Assembly (NCBI GenBank): GCA_000787465.1
Contig: JSYX01000473.1
Location: forward strand, 1 to 27,733
DNA: 27,733 bases
Direction: 5' to 3'
Origin: Thermomucor indicae-seudaticae
Lineage: Eukaryota > Mucoromycota > Mucoromycetes > Mucorales > Lichtheimiaceae
How positions within the stretch are numbered: position 1 is the stretch's first letter; each line of letters opens with the position of its first letter. Both the position numbers and the translations under genes were made by a program. The notes under the pieces were generated by a model. The model had not been told where the DNA came from, did no database searches, and worked only from the letters and a program-made list of their open reading frames with translations. This document shows positions 1-11,558 of this stretch, piece by piece.

Positions 1-1750
1 TGTGAAAAAAAAATGATGACGCAGAGAAAGGAATGGGAAAGACAGACAGCATTATCGGTTGTATTTTTTCGGATTGCTTGAAACACATCTACTGCGCCGC
101 AGAACCTTTCGAAAGGAAAGATCGGTTGGTGTCATGCAGGTAATAAAGGCATCAACACGAGTTGAAAGGCATACAATACCGGCCAGGGCTAACGATTGCG
201 GATTTGGCGGTCTGCAGGATAGTGGTCGGAAAAGTCCAAAGAAAGATGAAGTCGCCGTGGGTTGCATGCTTCTGATAATTGCCAATTCTGCTCGTCGAAT
301 ATCGCAGCCATATTCTTAGGAATCGATGGATCGCCACACCCTGGCTTCACATCTTATTTGAGCGAGGGAGATGCCGCACAGCATCCATGACGCTGTTTCC
401 TTACGTTTACGCTTTACTGCACAATCATATTGTCACGTGACTCGCACGCCACGCACCACCAAGAGATGTTACACACTGCACAAACGACGTTACATAGTGC
501 CTGGAAGAGGTGGCCAAATTTCTGCCTTTACTTAGAAGAGTAGCCAGTTTTCAAAGACCGATAAGTTTTTCAGAAATTTGTCCTGAGCCACCAGACAGTA
601 TAGGTTTATTGTTCGCAAGACTCTAAACTATCGATTTTCCGCTGTCTTAGCTTCGTGGCGTATCTTTGGGAAAAGTTATGGGGGTTCAAAGTTGACCAGT
701 AATTAGTGACCCTTATAGTTGACTTGCACCATAGCAAGGTGCTCTATATGAGTCAATTTCGCTCAATATTCCGCTTTGTAGGTTTCCGACGGATATAGCA
801 TCAAGTTATGCTACTTGGCTGCACATACTAGTCGAGCACAGTCGGTCACCTTCCAGGGCCTCCTGTGTATACATAGTACGTACTGGGTCCTCGTGTTGAA
901 AGCGATATCGAGTCTCATAATGCAACTTCCATAACGCTGCCGCGGAGTCCCACCAAGTACTTCAAAACATGATCCAGCCTTGTCGATCTACTACTCCTCA
1001 TGCAGTCGTCTCGATCACGTGCACATACCACAGCATAACTGAGACGGAATAGTGAACGATATGGTGCTTTGGACTGAGCTTTTGTGTTGGCTAAGTAGTC
1101 TATTGCTATGAGAAAATTGCTGCCTTTTACTATGCATCTTCCGAGTCATCTGCACGATCATACGCCTCGGACTCTGAAGTTGCTTTGCATAACTCATTGG
1201 GTCCAGGAAACCGGATAATGCTTTGACACAAATTGAAGCAAGTTCTGGGCTTGTAATTGCCTTCTCCTTTCAAAGAAGAATCCAAAACTTTGCCCGCGAG
1301 GGACACAACAAGAAGTAGTAATGGGCCAAAACATCCACCCGCAGCCGTAGTCTGCATACATAGAACCTTCAATTCCCATCAAATCTCATTCAGTCCATAT
1401 GTATAGATATAACCGCTAATCTTGCACACTGTAGCTAAACTCATTCCGTTTGTAATTGATATAATTTCATGTACATAATCAGTTAGATACTCTATTCTTC
1501 GAATTAATGTTACCATCTCTCTACACGACACGTTTATAAAGCCTTGTATCCTCCAAGTTGGAGTCGCACCGAGCTGCACGGAATACATGCGATTATAAAA
1601 TTGCTGTATCCTCTTGTATAGAAACACACGTACGTTGTATGTACATCGTGTAATGATGACGGGAGGACTGTATTAAGTGAGAGAGAAAAAGACAAAAGTG
1701 AAATAACGGTTGACATATATGTAAAGAACGGAAACAACGAAAAAGCAGTT
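1..1750. other. Long stretch without a supported gene
   Basis: I see no family motif, tRNA arm or splice-linked reading frame here. Several short overlapping frames exist on both strands, none above about 100 codons. The only one with a protein-like look is on the minus strand at 1130-1372: 80 codons, a hydrophobic run near residues 15-28, then a Ser/Glu/Asp-rich tail. It has no recognisable homologue and is not called. A perfect TGAGTCA (Gcn4/AP-1-type core) lies at 749-755. The stretch also includes the 3' flank of the glycosyltransferase that ends at 1751. Confidence 0.5.
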
Positions 1751-2951
<1,201 letters not shown>

Positions 2952-3178
2952 AAGGCGACAAAGGGGATGCGGTTGGATAAGGCAGAAAGGAGTGTTCGAT
3001 ATGTTGTTACAGTTGAATGATATTCAAGAGCAAGGAATAAACAATAAGCGACACTTTTTCGTCAGAAAACCAGAAGTCAAAGGACTGAATTTCCCGATTT
3101 CATTTCCCTTGCTTAGATCGGCATCTTGTGTCACCTTGGAAGGGATCTGCACGTGCAACAAATTCCTCGAGACTTTAT
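2952..3178. other. Spacer between two co-oriented genes
   Basis: This 227-nt gap holds the 3' untranslated region and terminator of the peroxin gene and the promoter of the glycosyltransferase gene, both read on the minus strand. I see no separate feature. Confidence 0.5.
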
Positions 3179-4682
3179 TTACGAAGCAGAGGTGTAAAAG
3201 TAGATATTTTCCCATAGCGGAAGGTAGTCGCGAAGGATAGCTAAAATAACACGAATGAGTGAACCAGGGCCTCGGAAACAAAGACAAGGATTACTTTACC
3301 TGCAAGGACGGAAACAACAGGTTTGTTCTCATTAGCGTTGCAAAACCGTTCAAGACGAGGTCTTGTATTATCAAAAAGGAATTAGTGAACAAGTTGTGCA
3401 TTGCGGATATATACCAGGAAAATCTTACCGAGTTATACGAATATAAAATGCACCACGCAACAAATTGAACCACAAGAGCTGCAAACGTCGAGCATATTCT
3501 TTTCTTTCTAGTGGTGTCATCTTGGTCCGTCCGCCGTAGCTGGGTTCGAAGGCTTGACGAATCATGGCTTGCGACAAAACCTCGACAGCTAGCGAAAATA
3601 ACCAAGGTCTCCAGGACAATCGACCATAGTACAAGACGCCCAGCACTGGTAAAGTAAGAAAAACCGAGAAACTGTTAATGACGGTATACATTTTCAACCT
3701 TTTGTTCTTTTTGCACACTTGCCATAAAGGAGCGGACGAAGGATATACAGCACTTCGCCGGCTTTACCAAGAGCATTCATGACATGCACCATCTGTTCCG
3801 GTTTCCGTAGCTTTTCAGGCGTCAGAACCTTTGACATCAAATACTCTGTCACATCTGAAAACTTGCGGAGACCCTTTCTTTTGGTTGGATCCCGTTCCAG
3901 CTCAATGGTAGCGTTCATTCGTGGCATTTCGACTCCGGATCGCTGACCCGTCCAATGCTCGGGTCGTAAAGCGGTACTACGTCTGCTTTGTTCAAGCGAG
4001 GATGGATCGATATCACGCTGAAGATGAGGTGGGTGCAGGTTCATACGGTTTGACGTTAATCGAAATAGCGTAAGCCGTAGTACGACTCTATATAAAAATA
4101 GCAGAGCGTCAGATCGTCTGGCGTGGTGCAAGTCAACAACCATACACGTACTTGATAGCTTCTAGGGCAGCGATCCATCGCCATTGTGCTTTTTTGCCCC
4201 ACTTTTTGCGTACTGCCATCTCCATCAACACCTGGGTATACGTAATCACTGACAATAGAGCCGCGCAATGCTTGTGTAGTTTCGAACGGTTTGTCCAAAA
4301 CATTGTGTACTTGTTGAAGGCAGATTCTTTGCATTCTGACTTGGTCTCGTCGGCATGATGGCGAGCAGCGCGGCGCAAGATGGAGTTGTGATAAAGACCA
4401 ACAATATTTAATGTCGCATACACTGTATGGAAAAGTTCTCTTTAGCAACCCTTGGCTTGCTTGCTTTAATAAGAATGTCAACTCACAAACTTGAGAAGCG
4501 AGCTCTGCGTCATGGAAACGGCCTGGGAAAACGGGGTTAGTCGTACGCGTTATTTATGTCATAGAAGAGACAGTAATTATACCAGGTAAGATATAAGTGA
4601 GCGACCGTAAACACGCCTCTATCCCGGTAATTTGGGATGCATTTTTTAACAAGAACTCTTCATATTTGTTCAAGAAGTCCAT
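3179..4682 (-). CDS. PEX16: Peroxin-16 (peroxisome membrane biogenesis)
   Basis: Seven exons (4682-4583, 4522-4487, 4422-4152, 4087-3723, 3645-3429, 3361-3300, 3240-3179) give 370 residues, close to the 336-residue human protein. Every junction keeps the family alignment: 'LRSLTYILPGRF', then 'LYATLNIVGLYHNSILR', 'VLMEMAVRKKWG', 'LEAIKVVLRL', 'EVLYILRPLLYVLGVLYYG', 'LSWRPWLFSLAVEVLS', 'TRPRLERFC' and the C-terminal 'LRDYLPLWENIYFYT'. PEX16 is an integral membrane protein of ER and peroxisome; in animals it recruits PEX3 and other membrane proteins early in peroxisome formation. Intron 4 (3646-3722) starts with GC, not GT (ATG|GCAAGT); the nearby GT site breaks the frame. A basic low-conservation insert of about 100 residues lies in the middle, as in other fungal homologues. 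Saccharomyces has no PEX16, which argues against a budding yeast. Confidence 0.95.
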
Positions 4683-5025
4683 AGAAATACAACAATAGGG
4701 GGAAAAAAGGAAGAGAGAGTGGTCAGAGCACTTTCTGGACTCATTCCACCCCGACTTATGGAAACATTTTACTGTCAGCAGTATTGCACATCTTTCTCAA
4801 TGCTTCTGATGTAATACGAGAAGACTTCACATTTTTTATGTCACAATTTTGTGGCCTCTAGGCGAACTATCTACGGCTCTTTCTTTTTTTTGTTCAGGTC
4901 AAAAGGAAGATGAAGATGCTGTACAAGATAACAAAGAAAAATGAACAGGAGAAGGGAACACTTTTTAGGGAAGGGTATGATCCAGAGTGACCACACGACA
5001 CTCTGTATGCTTAGTTTTCACATGT
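4683..5025. other. Spacer upstream of PEX16
   Basis: This 343-nt AT-rich gap carries the PEX16 promoter and the 3' flank of the PRELI-domain gene (both minus strand). An open frame begins at 4941 on the plus strand, but it runs into the antisense of the PRELI gene and shows no family signal. Nothing else is seen. Confidence 0.5.
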
Positions 5026-5797
5026 CTACTGATTGTTGGAGGCTGCTGCTGTCGGAGATGTGGATTGGGATTGAGAAGCCTCAGCCATCACCACGAATCT
5101 TTCCAGAACCTACAAACAATTCCGAGTTGAGTCACATAATGCAATTTGTATCAGGATTCCCTCTCTTTACCTTTGAGAAGCCTTCACGACCCACAGCGGC
5201 ATTCTGTTGAAATCGCTTCAAAGAGAAATCTTCAACAACATTCGACCAGCGTGATAATATGTTACCAGCTGAGATCGTTGCTTGCTGAGTAAATTGTGTC
5301 CTTTATAACCGAACTCTATATCAGTATCTTCCTGAACGAGAAGAAACAAACGGTGCCTGTATTACTTACTTGCGTTTATCTTCCGGATGTTCTCGATACA
5401 CGATGGTCTCTTGAACAGACAGCAAATTAGCCATGGTTAGATTTTGGCTCTGCATTGTCAATGTCTTTTTCTTTGGGTCAATGATAGAAATCTCTCGAAC
5501 ATACTGAGTGGTGTCGCATCCCAGCAGCTATACAGATTGTCGTTGTTAATAAGCTGTGTGTCTCCACTGCTATTCATAGTACGTGATATTTACCGTTGAT
5601 ATAAAGCGTGGAACGTTTTGGCTCACTGTAATAAGGCGTTCAGTAGTCAGGATTCCCGTTTTGGGATCAACCGTGCGATTCAAGACGTCCACATGTTGTA
5701 CGTGTGGGCAATTATCGTTGGGGTATTTTTGCCAATTAGCTGCTGAAACAAGACTCCACTCGTAATGAAAATCGTGAACAGTCTGGAAAAGCTTCAT
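5026..5797 (-). CDS. PRELI/MSF1-domain protein, UPS2/slowmo type
   Basis: Four exons (5797-5594, 5527-5370, 5300-5171, 5109-5026) encode 191 residues. The start at 5797 gives the family's usual beginning, 'MKLFQTVHDFHYEW'. The PRELI domain then fills most of the protein: 'NWQKYPND', 'HVDVLNRTVDPKTG', 'TTERLI', 'YVREISIIDPKKKTL', 'ATISAGNILSRW', 'NAAVGREGFSKVLERF'. The last 15 or so residues are a Ser/Ala/Thr-rich tail. Family members sit in the mitochondrial intermembrane space and, paired with Mdm35/TRIAP1, carry phosphatidic acid or phosphatidylserine between the membranes, which supports cardiolipin and phosphatidylethanolamine synthesis. 'VDPKTG..TTERLI' and the 'SIIDP' strand look closer to UPS2/3 (PRELID3) than to UPS1, but I cannot settle the lipid from sequence alone. 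The partner MDM35 is not in this window. Confidence 0.92.
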
Positions 5798-6422
5798 GGA
5801 CGAATGCTTATTGAAGAATGAAATGGAGAGCAAGGAGATTCTTAAAAAGTGAAAGGAAAAAAGTCGGAAACGGAAGCGCCCTTGCAAAAACTGAAGGAAG
5901 AAAAAAACACGCTCGGAAACATTTAAACCCCGCTCAGGGTCGACACCAATGGGCGGTTCATTTATTAGCCGATCAGTTTGCCGGAAGTGCGGGGTAACAA
6001 CCACTTGCACGTAAAGTCCCTTATTGTTCTTCAACGAACTTACTAGTCTTGGATTCAGAACGGATCACAGGCGAAGGAGGCAGTATGTATGTCAAAAAGG
6101 ATGGTGCGCCCGATGGGTACGCCAAGAAGAACATTTTAAGGAGTCATTGACTTTCAGGCCGATTCCCTTTAAAGCATAGAACACTGAATAACGAAACTGG
6201 AACAGGCATGAATGAATTACGCCTTCACAACCCATGAATTCTGATGAATCACAATGACCGCACTTTTTGATTTATTGGACATTTTCCTTGTCCCATAAAT
6301 AAAGAGAGACTGCATCTCGTTTTTCATTGGTGGCCCAAGTGGCAATGAGATCCTTTTCATGGCTCCCAAATTTTTGATACGGAGGACCCCGTACAACCTG
6401 CTGAACTTATCAGCAACAGCAT

Positions 6423-6783
6423 TGATAGGGATAACTGGCGATAATAGTCATCCTTATTAATCATGGTCAGTGCAGAGACAGAGAAAATGCGGAAAGAAAA
6501 CTTTATTATTTTCTGACTTTTTTAGTGCATTTGTTATCTCTTGACGTTACAAAACAACGTTGCCCATTCTCACAACAACCGGTTTTATGCATTGTCCGTG
6601 TTTGATTAGCAGATATGCTACCTAGCACATGGACTTGATCGTAATTCCCGCCAATAATATTCTTGAGTGGCGAACAGAACAGAAAAGAGAAGAAGACGCG
6701 TGAAACCATCGTGTGTAATTTCAACGAACGACAGTTGGATCGGCTCCGTCCGTTTTCTCGCACACGGTCCCCAAAAAAGATAA
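6423..6783. promoter_or_regulatory. Cluster of GATA-factor motifs upstream of the MFS gene
   Basis: Four matches to HGATAR, the motif bound by fungal nitrogen GATA factors (AreA/Nit2/Gln3), occur in about 360 nt: TGATAG at 6423, CGATAA at 6439, TTATCT (reverse of AGATAA) at 6534 and AGATAA at 6778. About one would be expected by chance in this length. The first two are 16 nt apart, a spacing these factors often use. Nitrogen control of the permease is an inference. Confidence 0.3.
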
Positions 6784-6828
6784 GCTTCGAGGTATGTACC
6801 ATTGGCTATAAAGATCTCTCTCTCTGTG

Positions 6829-6838
6829 TATATAAAAG
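6829..6838 (+). promoter_or_regulatory. TATA box of the MFS gene
   Basis: TATATAAAAG lies 41 nt before the start codon, directly after a CT repeat (6816-6825). A transcript starting about 30 nt downstream would have a very short leader of 10-20 nt. Confidence 0.5.
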
Positions 6839-6879
6839 AGTTCCCCGTTGGCTTTCCCACACGCTTTTCCGTTTGAAGA

Positions 6880-8773
6880 ATGAACTCGGGTGACAAGAAA
6901 GAGCGGGAACCACCCAACAGCAACAAAGAAGGTTCAGTTGTTAGCCAAGACGAAGAAGCAACGTCTCGTGGAGGAGACTTTATAGAACCAGATCCAGAAG
7001 AACTGAGACGACTCAAGTGGAAGATTGACCTTCGTATCATTCCTTATGTCGCGCTACTCTATCTAGTTTCTTTCCTCGATCGTGTTAATATTGGTCTGTA
7101 TGCAAATCAAATCGACATAACGCAGTTCACATTGACTAAAACCTCCTTGCAGGCAACGCCAAATTGGCTGGTCTACTCACTGATACCGGAATGACAGACG
7201 ATGAATATAACTGGTCCCTATCCATTTTCTTTATCGCCTATGTACGTGATCTCGCTCTTTGTTGCCATGTGCGTCTCCTATAACGGGATGTTTCTATACA
7301 GATCGTATTTGAAGTACCGTCCAACCTTTTCCTCAAGAAACTCGGGGCAAGGAAATGGATTCCTATTATCATGCTTGTCTGGGGAGTCATTATGGCTGCC
7401 ATGGCCAAAGTTCGGAATGGAACTGACTTGATGGTCGGTCGGTTCTTTCTCGGCGTCGCAGAAGCCGGTCTTTACCCGTAAGCTACCAATCCAATCCAAA
7501 CGCGCAAATTCCACTGACTAAACCTGGGAAAATAGCGGTATCATTTTCTACCTTTCATTATGGTATACCCGCAGAGAACAAACGATGCGAATCGCCTTTT
7601 TCTTTGGAAGCTCTACATTGGCAGGAGTGAGAATCACTATATCTTTACGAGCGGTTGAACCGCAAAGTAACTCTTGGTTCTAGGCCTTTGGTGGTGTATT
7701 GGCATACGCCATTATGTATATGGACGGTCTTCAAGGTCTAAGCGGCTGGCAATGGATTTTTATCATTGAAGCCATCCCACCTCTTGTTCTGGCATTTACA
7801 ACCTACTTTGTACTACCCGACTATCCAGGCAACTCTCACTGTAAGTATCCTCAACTTTTGTGAGGGATTTTTATTTATCGATCGACCAGTCCTGACACCA
7901 AGAGAGCGCGAAATCGCTGTGTATCGACTCAAGCTGGACGCGGGTCCGGCTACCCAAACCGAATTCTCCTGGAAGCAGTGCTGGGCAGGCTTTCTGGATT
8001 GGAAAGTGTATTACTATGCCATCATGAACTTTTTGGGTTTGACGCCCATGTTCAGCTTGAGTATGTTTATGCCCACGATTGTGCGTGATATGGGCTTTAC
8101 AAATGTCACCGCTCAAGCCATGACAGCTCCTCCTTACGCAGTGTGTAAGTGCTCGTAGTTAGATAACAAAGTGGAAACAATCTCTCATGTATTGCAGCAT
8201 TTATTGTCACTATCCTTATCGCACTGAACGCCGATCGCGTTATCGAACGCGGCTACCACTCCACCTTTGCCGCGCTGATTGGTGTGGTTGGTTATGCAGT
8301 CTTGATCACTTGCCAGGATAAAGGTGTGGGCGCGCTTTACGTTGCAACGATCCTGGCAACCATTGGCTCCTTTGCCCAACTACCTCCTCGAGCTGCCTGG
8401 TCAACCAGCAATATAGGTGGACACACAAAGCGTGCAGTCGGAATCGCCACGATTTCAAACTTTGGCAATATCGGTGGCGCCATAGCAGGTCAGATTTATC
8501 CTGACAGCGATGCTCCGCATTACATTCGTGGCCACTCGGTCTGTCTTGGCATGATGGCAGGTGTCGCTATCATGTGTTTGGTGCTCAAGTTCATCCTCTG
8601 GAAGATTAACAAGAAGCGCGAGTCGCTCACACCTGAAGAATACGAAAAGGCTTGTCAAGGCGAGCATTTGTGTGATTATGTAAGTCTCTTACTTCTATAT
8701 ATCCAAAGTAACCCTGTTCTCATTGCCACTTTATCGAAATCTCCAGCATCCCGACTTTCGATACATCTTGTAA
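6880..8773 (+). CDS. MFS transporter, allantoate permease (Dal5-like) family
   Basis: Eight exons (6880-7093, 7153-7241, 7302-7477, 7536-7626, 7684-7840, 7890-8144, 8198-8679, 8747-8773) encode 496 residues. The N-tail (about 45 residues) is hydrophilic and cytosolic. Then come the anion:cation symporter marks: 'RIIPYVALLYLVSFLDRVNIGNAK' split by intron 1, 'DDEYNWSLSIFFIAYVIFEVPSNL', 'WGVIMAAMAKV', 'VGRFFLGVAEAGLYPGIIFYLS', 'WYTRREQTMRIA' and 'AIPPLVLAF'. The second half has 'FLGLTPMFSLSMFMPTIV' and 'ISNFGNIGGAIAG', and the protein ends in the typical 'HPDFRYIL'. Twelve membrane spans fit. Known relatives in yeast and other fungi import allantoate, dipeptides, nicotinate, pantothenate or biotin precursors by proton symport, so the substrate cannot be told from sequence. 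Intron 5 (7841-7889, 49 nt) is the shortest in the window. It converges with an M20 amidohydrolase. Confidence 0.93.
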
Positions 8774-9354
8774 AATACTTGTAAATTTGTCTCTCTAAAT
8801 GTCAGAAAATGTAATACCTGTATCTATATATCTTTAGCAATGAAAAAGTTTCTCTATCATTACAAGGTATCATGACCTCCTAAAAAATGAAGGTCCATAA
8901 CAGACCCTCAAGGTAATTATGTCTTTGCTAAAGTTTTGATTTTTCATACAGGACCACCAATGCTGATAAATTTCAGTGTCCACATCTTCATTGGACGCGA
9001 TTCGTGACCTTGCGCAACCCCCCCTTCGTTCTCAGATGCTCGACATGGTTCAGATAGAGAGGTTGCTTGAACGTGGCATATTGGATAAAGTGCCGTTATC
9101 GTATAATTCAGCATTCTGCATCCAAGATAACGCAATGACGTGACCATTGCCGATCAGATGGCCAAGCACTGCTACAGTTATGAGTTGTCTGTTTTCCCAG
9201 CTTGACTCATGCGTTGTTCGTTTAGCCAAAGTGGGATTAACTACATATGTAATCAAACAAGTAACGGTCTCTAGTTGCCGTAACTGGCATTTCTTTTATT
9301 CGTGGCTGATGCACTAGTGGGATTTATAATGCATATGACTGTTACAGTCTTGAA
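8774..9354. other. Spacer between two convergent genes
   Basis: These 581 nt are AT-rich and contain the 3' flanks of the MFS gene (plus strand) and of the amidohydrolase gene (minus strand). Small open frames on the minus strand at 8944-9147 and 9050-9256 overlap each other and show no family feature. Confidence 0.5.
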
Positions 9355-11178
9355 TTATCGATATTCTTTAGGAACAAGCGTCTGATATTCAGATTTCACA
9401 GCTTGAAACGTGACTTCGTCAACCAGGACATGCGCAGCCGCCATCGCCAGTGCCTTGGACGCCCGGATCGTATCCTCGTGCGCCACGGGCGTCCCTGCCG
9501 CCTCGGTAAATTCGATCGTATGGTTGGCAGCCTGGGTATGGATGCTGTACATTGGATGAATCGTCGGCACTGCATAGCTCACGTTACCCATATCGGTCGA
9601 TCCACCCTGGATGCTTTCCTGGAACGCTTTGGATGGGAACTCGATACCGGCTTTGCGCATGTATTTCGCATACGTTTCAGCCATCGCGCTATTTTGGACA
9701 ACGTCTGATGGATCCCAGTTAGCAAAAAAAGACACAGCAATAAATGAGCGACTTCTTTTCACATTTGGTAGTGCCTAGATCGCGCCATTTCCATGTCGCT
9801 TCACAGCCTGTTGCAATACCAGCAGCCCGGAAACAGTTTTCGACTTTGGTCATGACACGCTCAATGTCTGTAGCCTTGGTAGTCCGGACGTAGAAGATGG
9901 CCGAAGTGTAACCAGGGATCACGTTAGGCTATCGAAATCAATGCGAGTTATTTTGAGATATCCAATAGATAGAGAGAGAACATCTGGACGTACAGCTTTA
10001 CCGCCGTCCGTGATAATACCGTGGACTCTTTACAATATACATCAAGTGAGTGAGACCTTGTGTCTTGGGGATATCATTTTCCACCCAGTCAACTGACCCG
10101 TCAGTAGGCTTGAGTTGCTGGCGGAGCATACTAATATTGTTCCACGCTTGCAACATGGCATCCAACGCATTAACGCCTTCCCGAGGTGAAGCTATCGCGC
10201 GCAGTTAACGATTTTGCCCTCAGCAGCGCCCCCCGCTCCACAGCTTCTTGCAAACCTTACCGCCTGCATGACTTGCTTTGCCACGGAATTCCACCGTAAC
10301 GTCCTGCGCGGCTGTCATGACGCCATATTCAAGGTCATAAGCGCTAGGCAAATAGATAACCCTGTTTTTAGCCTTCTACAGGGAAAACGAATGTATCTTA
10401 ACTTACGACGGATGAAGCATCAAGCAGACATCCACGTTATCCTGAAACGCACGTTGATTCACCATCACTACCTTGCCAATAAATCGCTCTAAACGCGAGG
10501 TTATTAGGAAAATCCGAGGATTCTCCCGAAGATGATAATACCTTCAGCAGGTGTACCAAACAAGACAACTTTGCCTGTAGCCACTCCTTGTTCCAGCAAG
10601 GCCTTGATAGCAATCGCACAAGCGACGCCACCAACTGCAATCAAATTGTGTCCGCATCCTTGTCCTAAGCTTTTATATGACGTGAGCTTCTCTCTTTCCT
10701 TCATGGCATCGGTTATACACATACCCAGGCAAAGCGTCGTATTCTGCACAAAACCCAATCCGTCGGCCCGTAGTACCTTTGCTGTACTCGGCCGTAAAAG
10801 CTGTCTCCATCCCATACGCATGCCGAGTGACAACAAACTCCTTGGATTCCAGATAATCTGTCAATACCTCGTGAGCATGGTACTCTTGCATACCGAGCTC
10901 TGGGTCCTTGTGAAGCTATATATCGAGAAAATATAAGTATCGTCTTGTTTTGGGCGGATGATTCATTACATCTAGACTGATATCACGAAGCTCGTTGGTG
11001 ACCGCATCAATGGCTTCTCCAACAATACGTTCAACCTCTTCAAAGTTCTTCTCACATTTCAAATCCAAATTCTCAAGAGCACCCTATCAGCATAGAAATT
11101 CAGATGCCGCGTCATTGTTCTTCTCTTGGTGCTTGCCTGGAGAGCTTCGCGGGGATAATCACTACTGCTTGCAAGCAT
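9355..11178 (-). CDS. M20 metallo-amidohydrolase, PM20D2/AbgB-like
   Basis: Ten exons (11178-11137, 11083-10970, 10915-10725, 10669-10542, 10488-10407, 10343-10261, 10191-10098, 10027-9994, 9928-9763, 9704-9355) encode 427 residues. Conserved marks: 'HKDPELGMQEYHAHEVL' (53-69), 'CAEYDALPG' (D112), 'GQGCGHN' (C121, H123), 'GTPAEE' (E158/E159, catalytic base and metal ligand), 'DVCLMLHPS', 'GKASHAGASPREGVNALDAM', 'NVIPGYTSAIFYVR' and 'GSTDMGNVSY'. These fit the di-zinc peptidase M20 fold with its lid domain. Animal PM20D2 hydrolyses beta-alanyl dipeptides and bacterial AbgB p-aminobenzoyl-glutamate; the substrate here is unknown. The usual Gly-rich stretch after 'PAEE' reads 'RFIGK' instead. 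Intron 1 (11084-11136) is GC-AG (CAG|GCAAGC), making the 14-residue first exon less certain than the rest. Introns 7 (GTCAGT) and 9 also have weak donors but keep the alignment. Confidence 0.9.
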
Positions 11179-11558
11179 TCTCTAATAGTGGCAAGGAAGA
11201 AAGGAAAGATAACGCGGCAAAAAAACCCAAGGCAGCTTGTTCTTATTCTGCTCTCGTGTGTCAACCAACCATAATTTCTACCAAAAGAGGGCTTCGTCCG
11301 CTGGCTCGGTCTTTTCGAAATTCGTGTCTTCTATATGACAACCACGCCCCTCATATTTTTGTTATTCACTTTTCAATAACCACGTTGATATCTTTTCTCT
11401 CACTCTCATGTTAACTTACAATATGGATTCCCAGGTTATGTAAGGTGGGATAATTCCGCTGCAATAACGGCTTGTTCTCTCACCCGAAATCGGGCGGGAT
11501 AACTTTATCGCTAATCAAAGGTCGCACGTTGTGATAAAAAGCAATTCCAGTTTCTTAA
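11179..11558. other. Upstream region of the amidohydrolase gene
   Basis: These 380 nt contain the promoter of the minus-strand amidohydrolase and the 3' flank of the SUMO ligase gene. Three HGATAR matches lie here: AGATAA at 11207, CGATAA (reverse strand) at 11505-11510 and TGATAA at 11532, against about one expected. An open frame on the plus strand (10995-11414) is the antisense of the first exons and is not a gene. Confidence 0.4.

Larger units (their letters stand above)
5798..6879. other. Divergent promoter region between the PRELI gene and the MFS gene
   Basis: In 1,082 nt I see no supported gene. Near the MFS end there are a pyrimidine run, a TATA box and several GATA motifs, listed separately. 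A segment at 6375-6415 faintly resembles the 5' end of large-subunit rRNA but is too short and divergent to call. Confidence 0.5.

Noticed and set aside
3179..5797. Idea of an organelle-biogenesis gene cluster (Golgi, peroxisome, mitochondrion genes in a row)
   Set aside because: Three unrelated housekeeping genes on one strand are no evidence of a functional cluster in a eukaryote; each has its own spacer.
6375..6415. Resemblance to the 5' end of large-subunit rRNA
   Set aside because: Only about a dozen bases around 'CTGCTGAACTTA' match and the flanks do not; too short to call a fragment.
9355..11178. Idea that the amidohydrolase is a pseudogene because its frames are broken many times
   Set aside because: All breaks are explained by nine short introns with consensus or near-consensus sites, and the joined protein aligns with the family from end to end.
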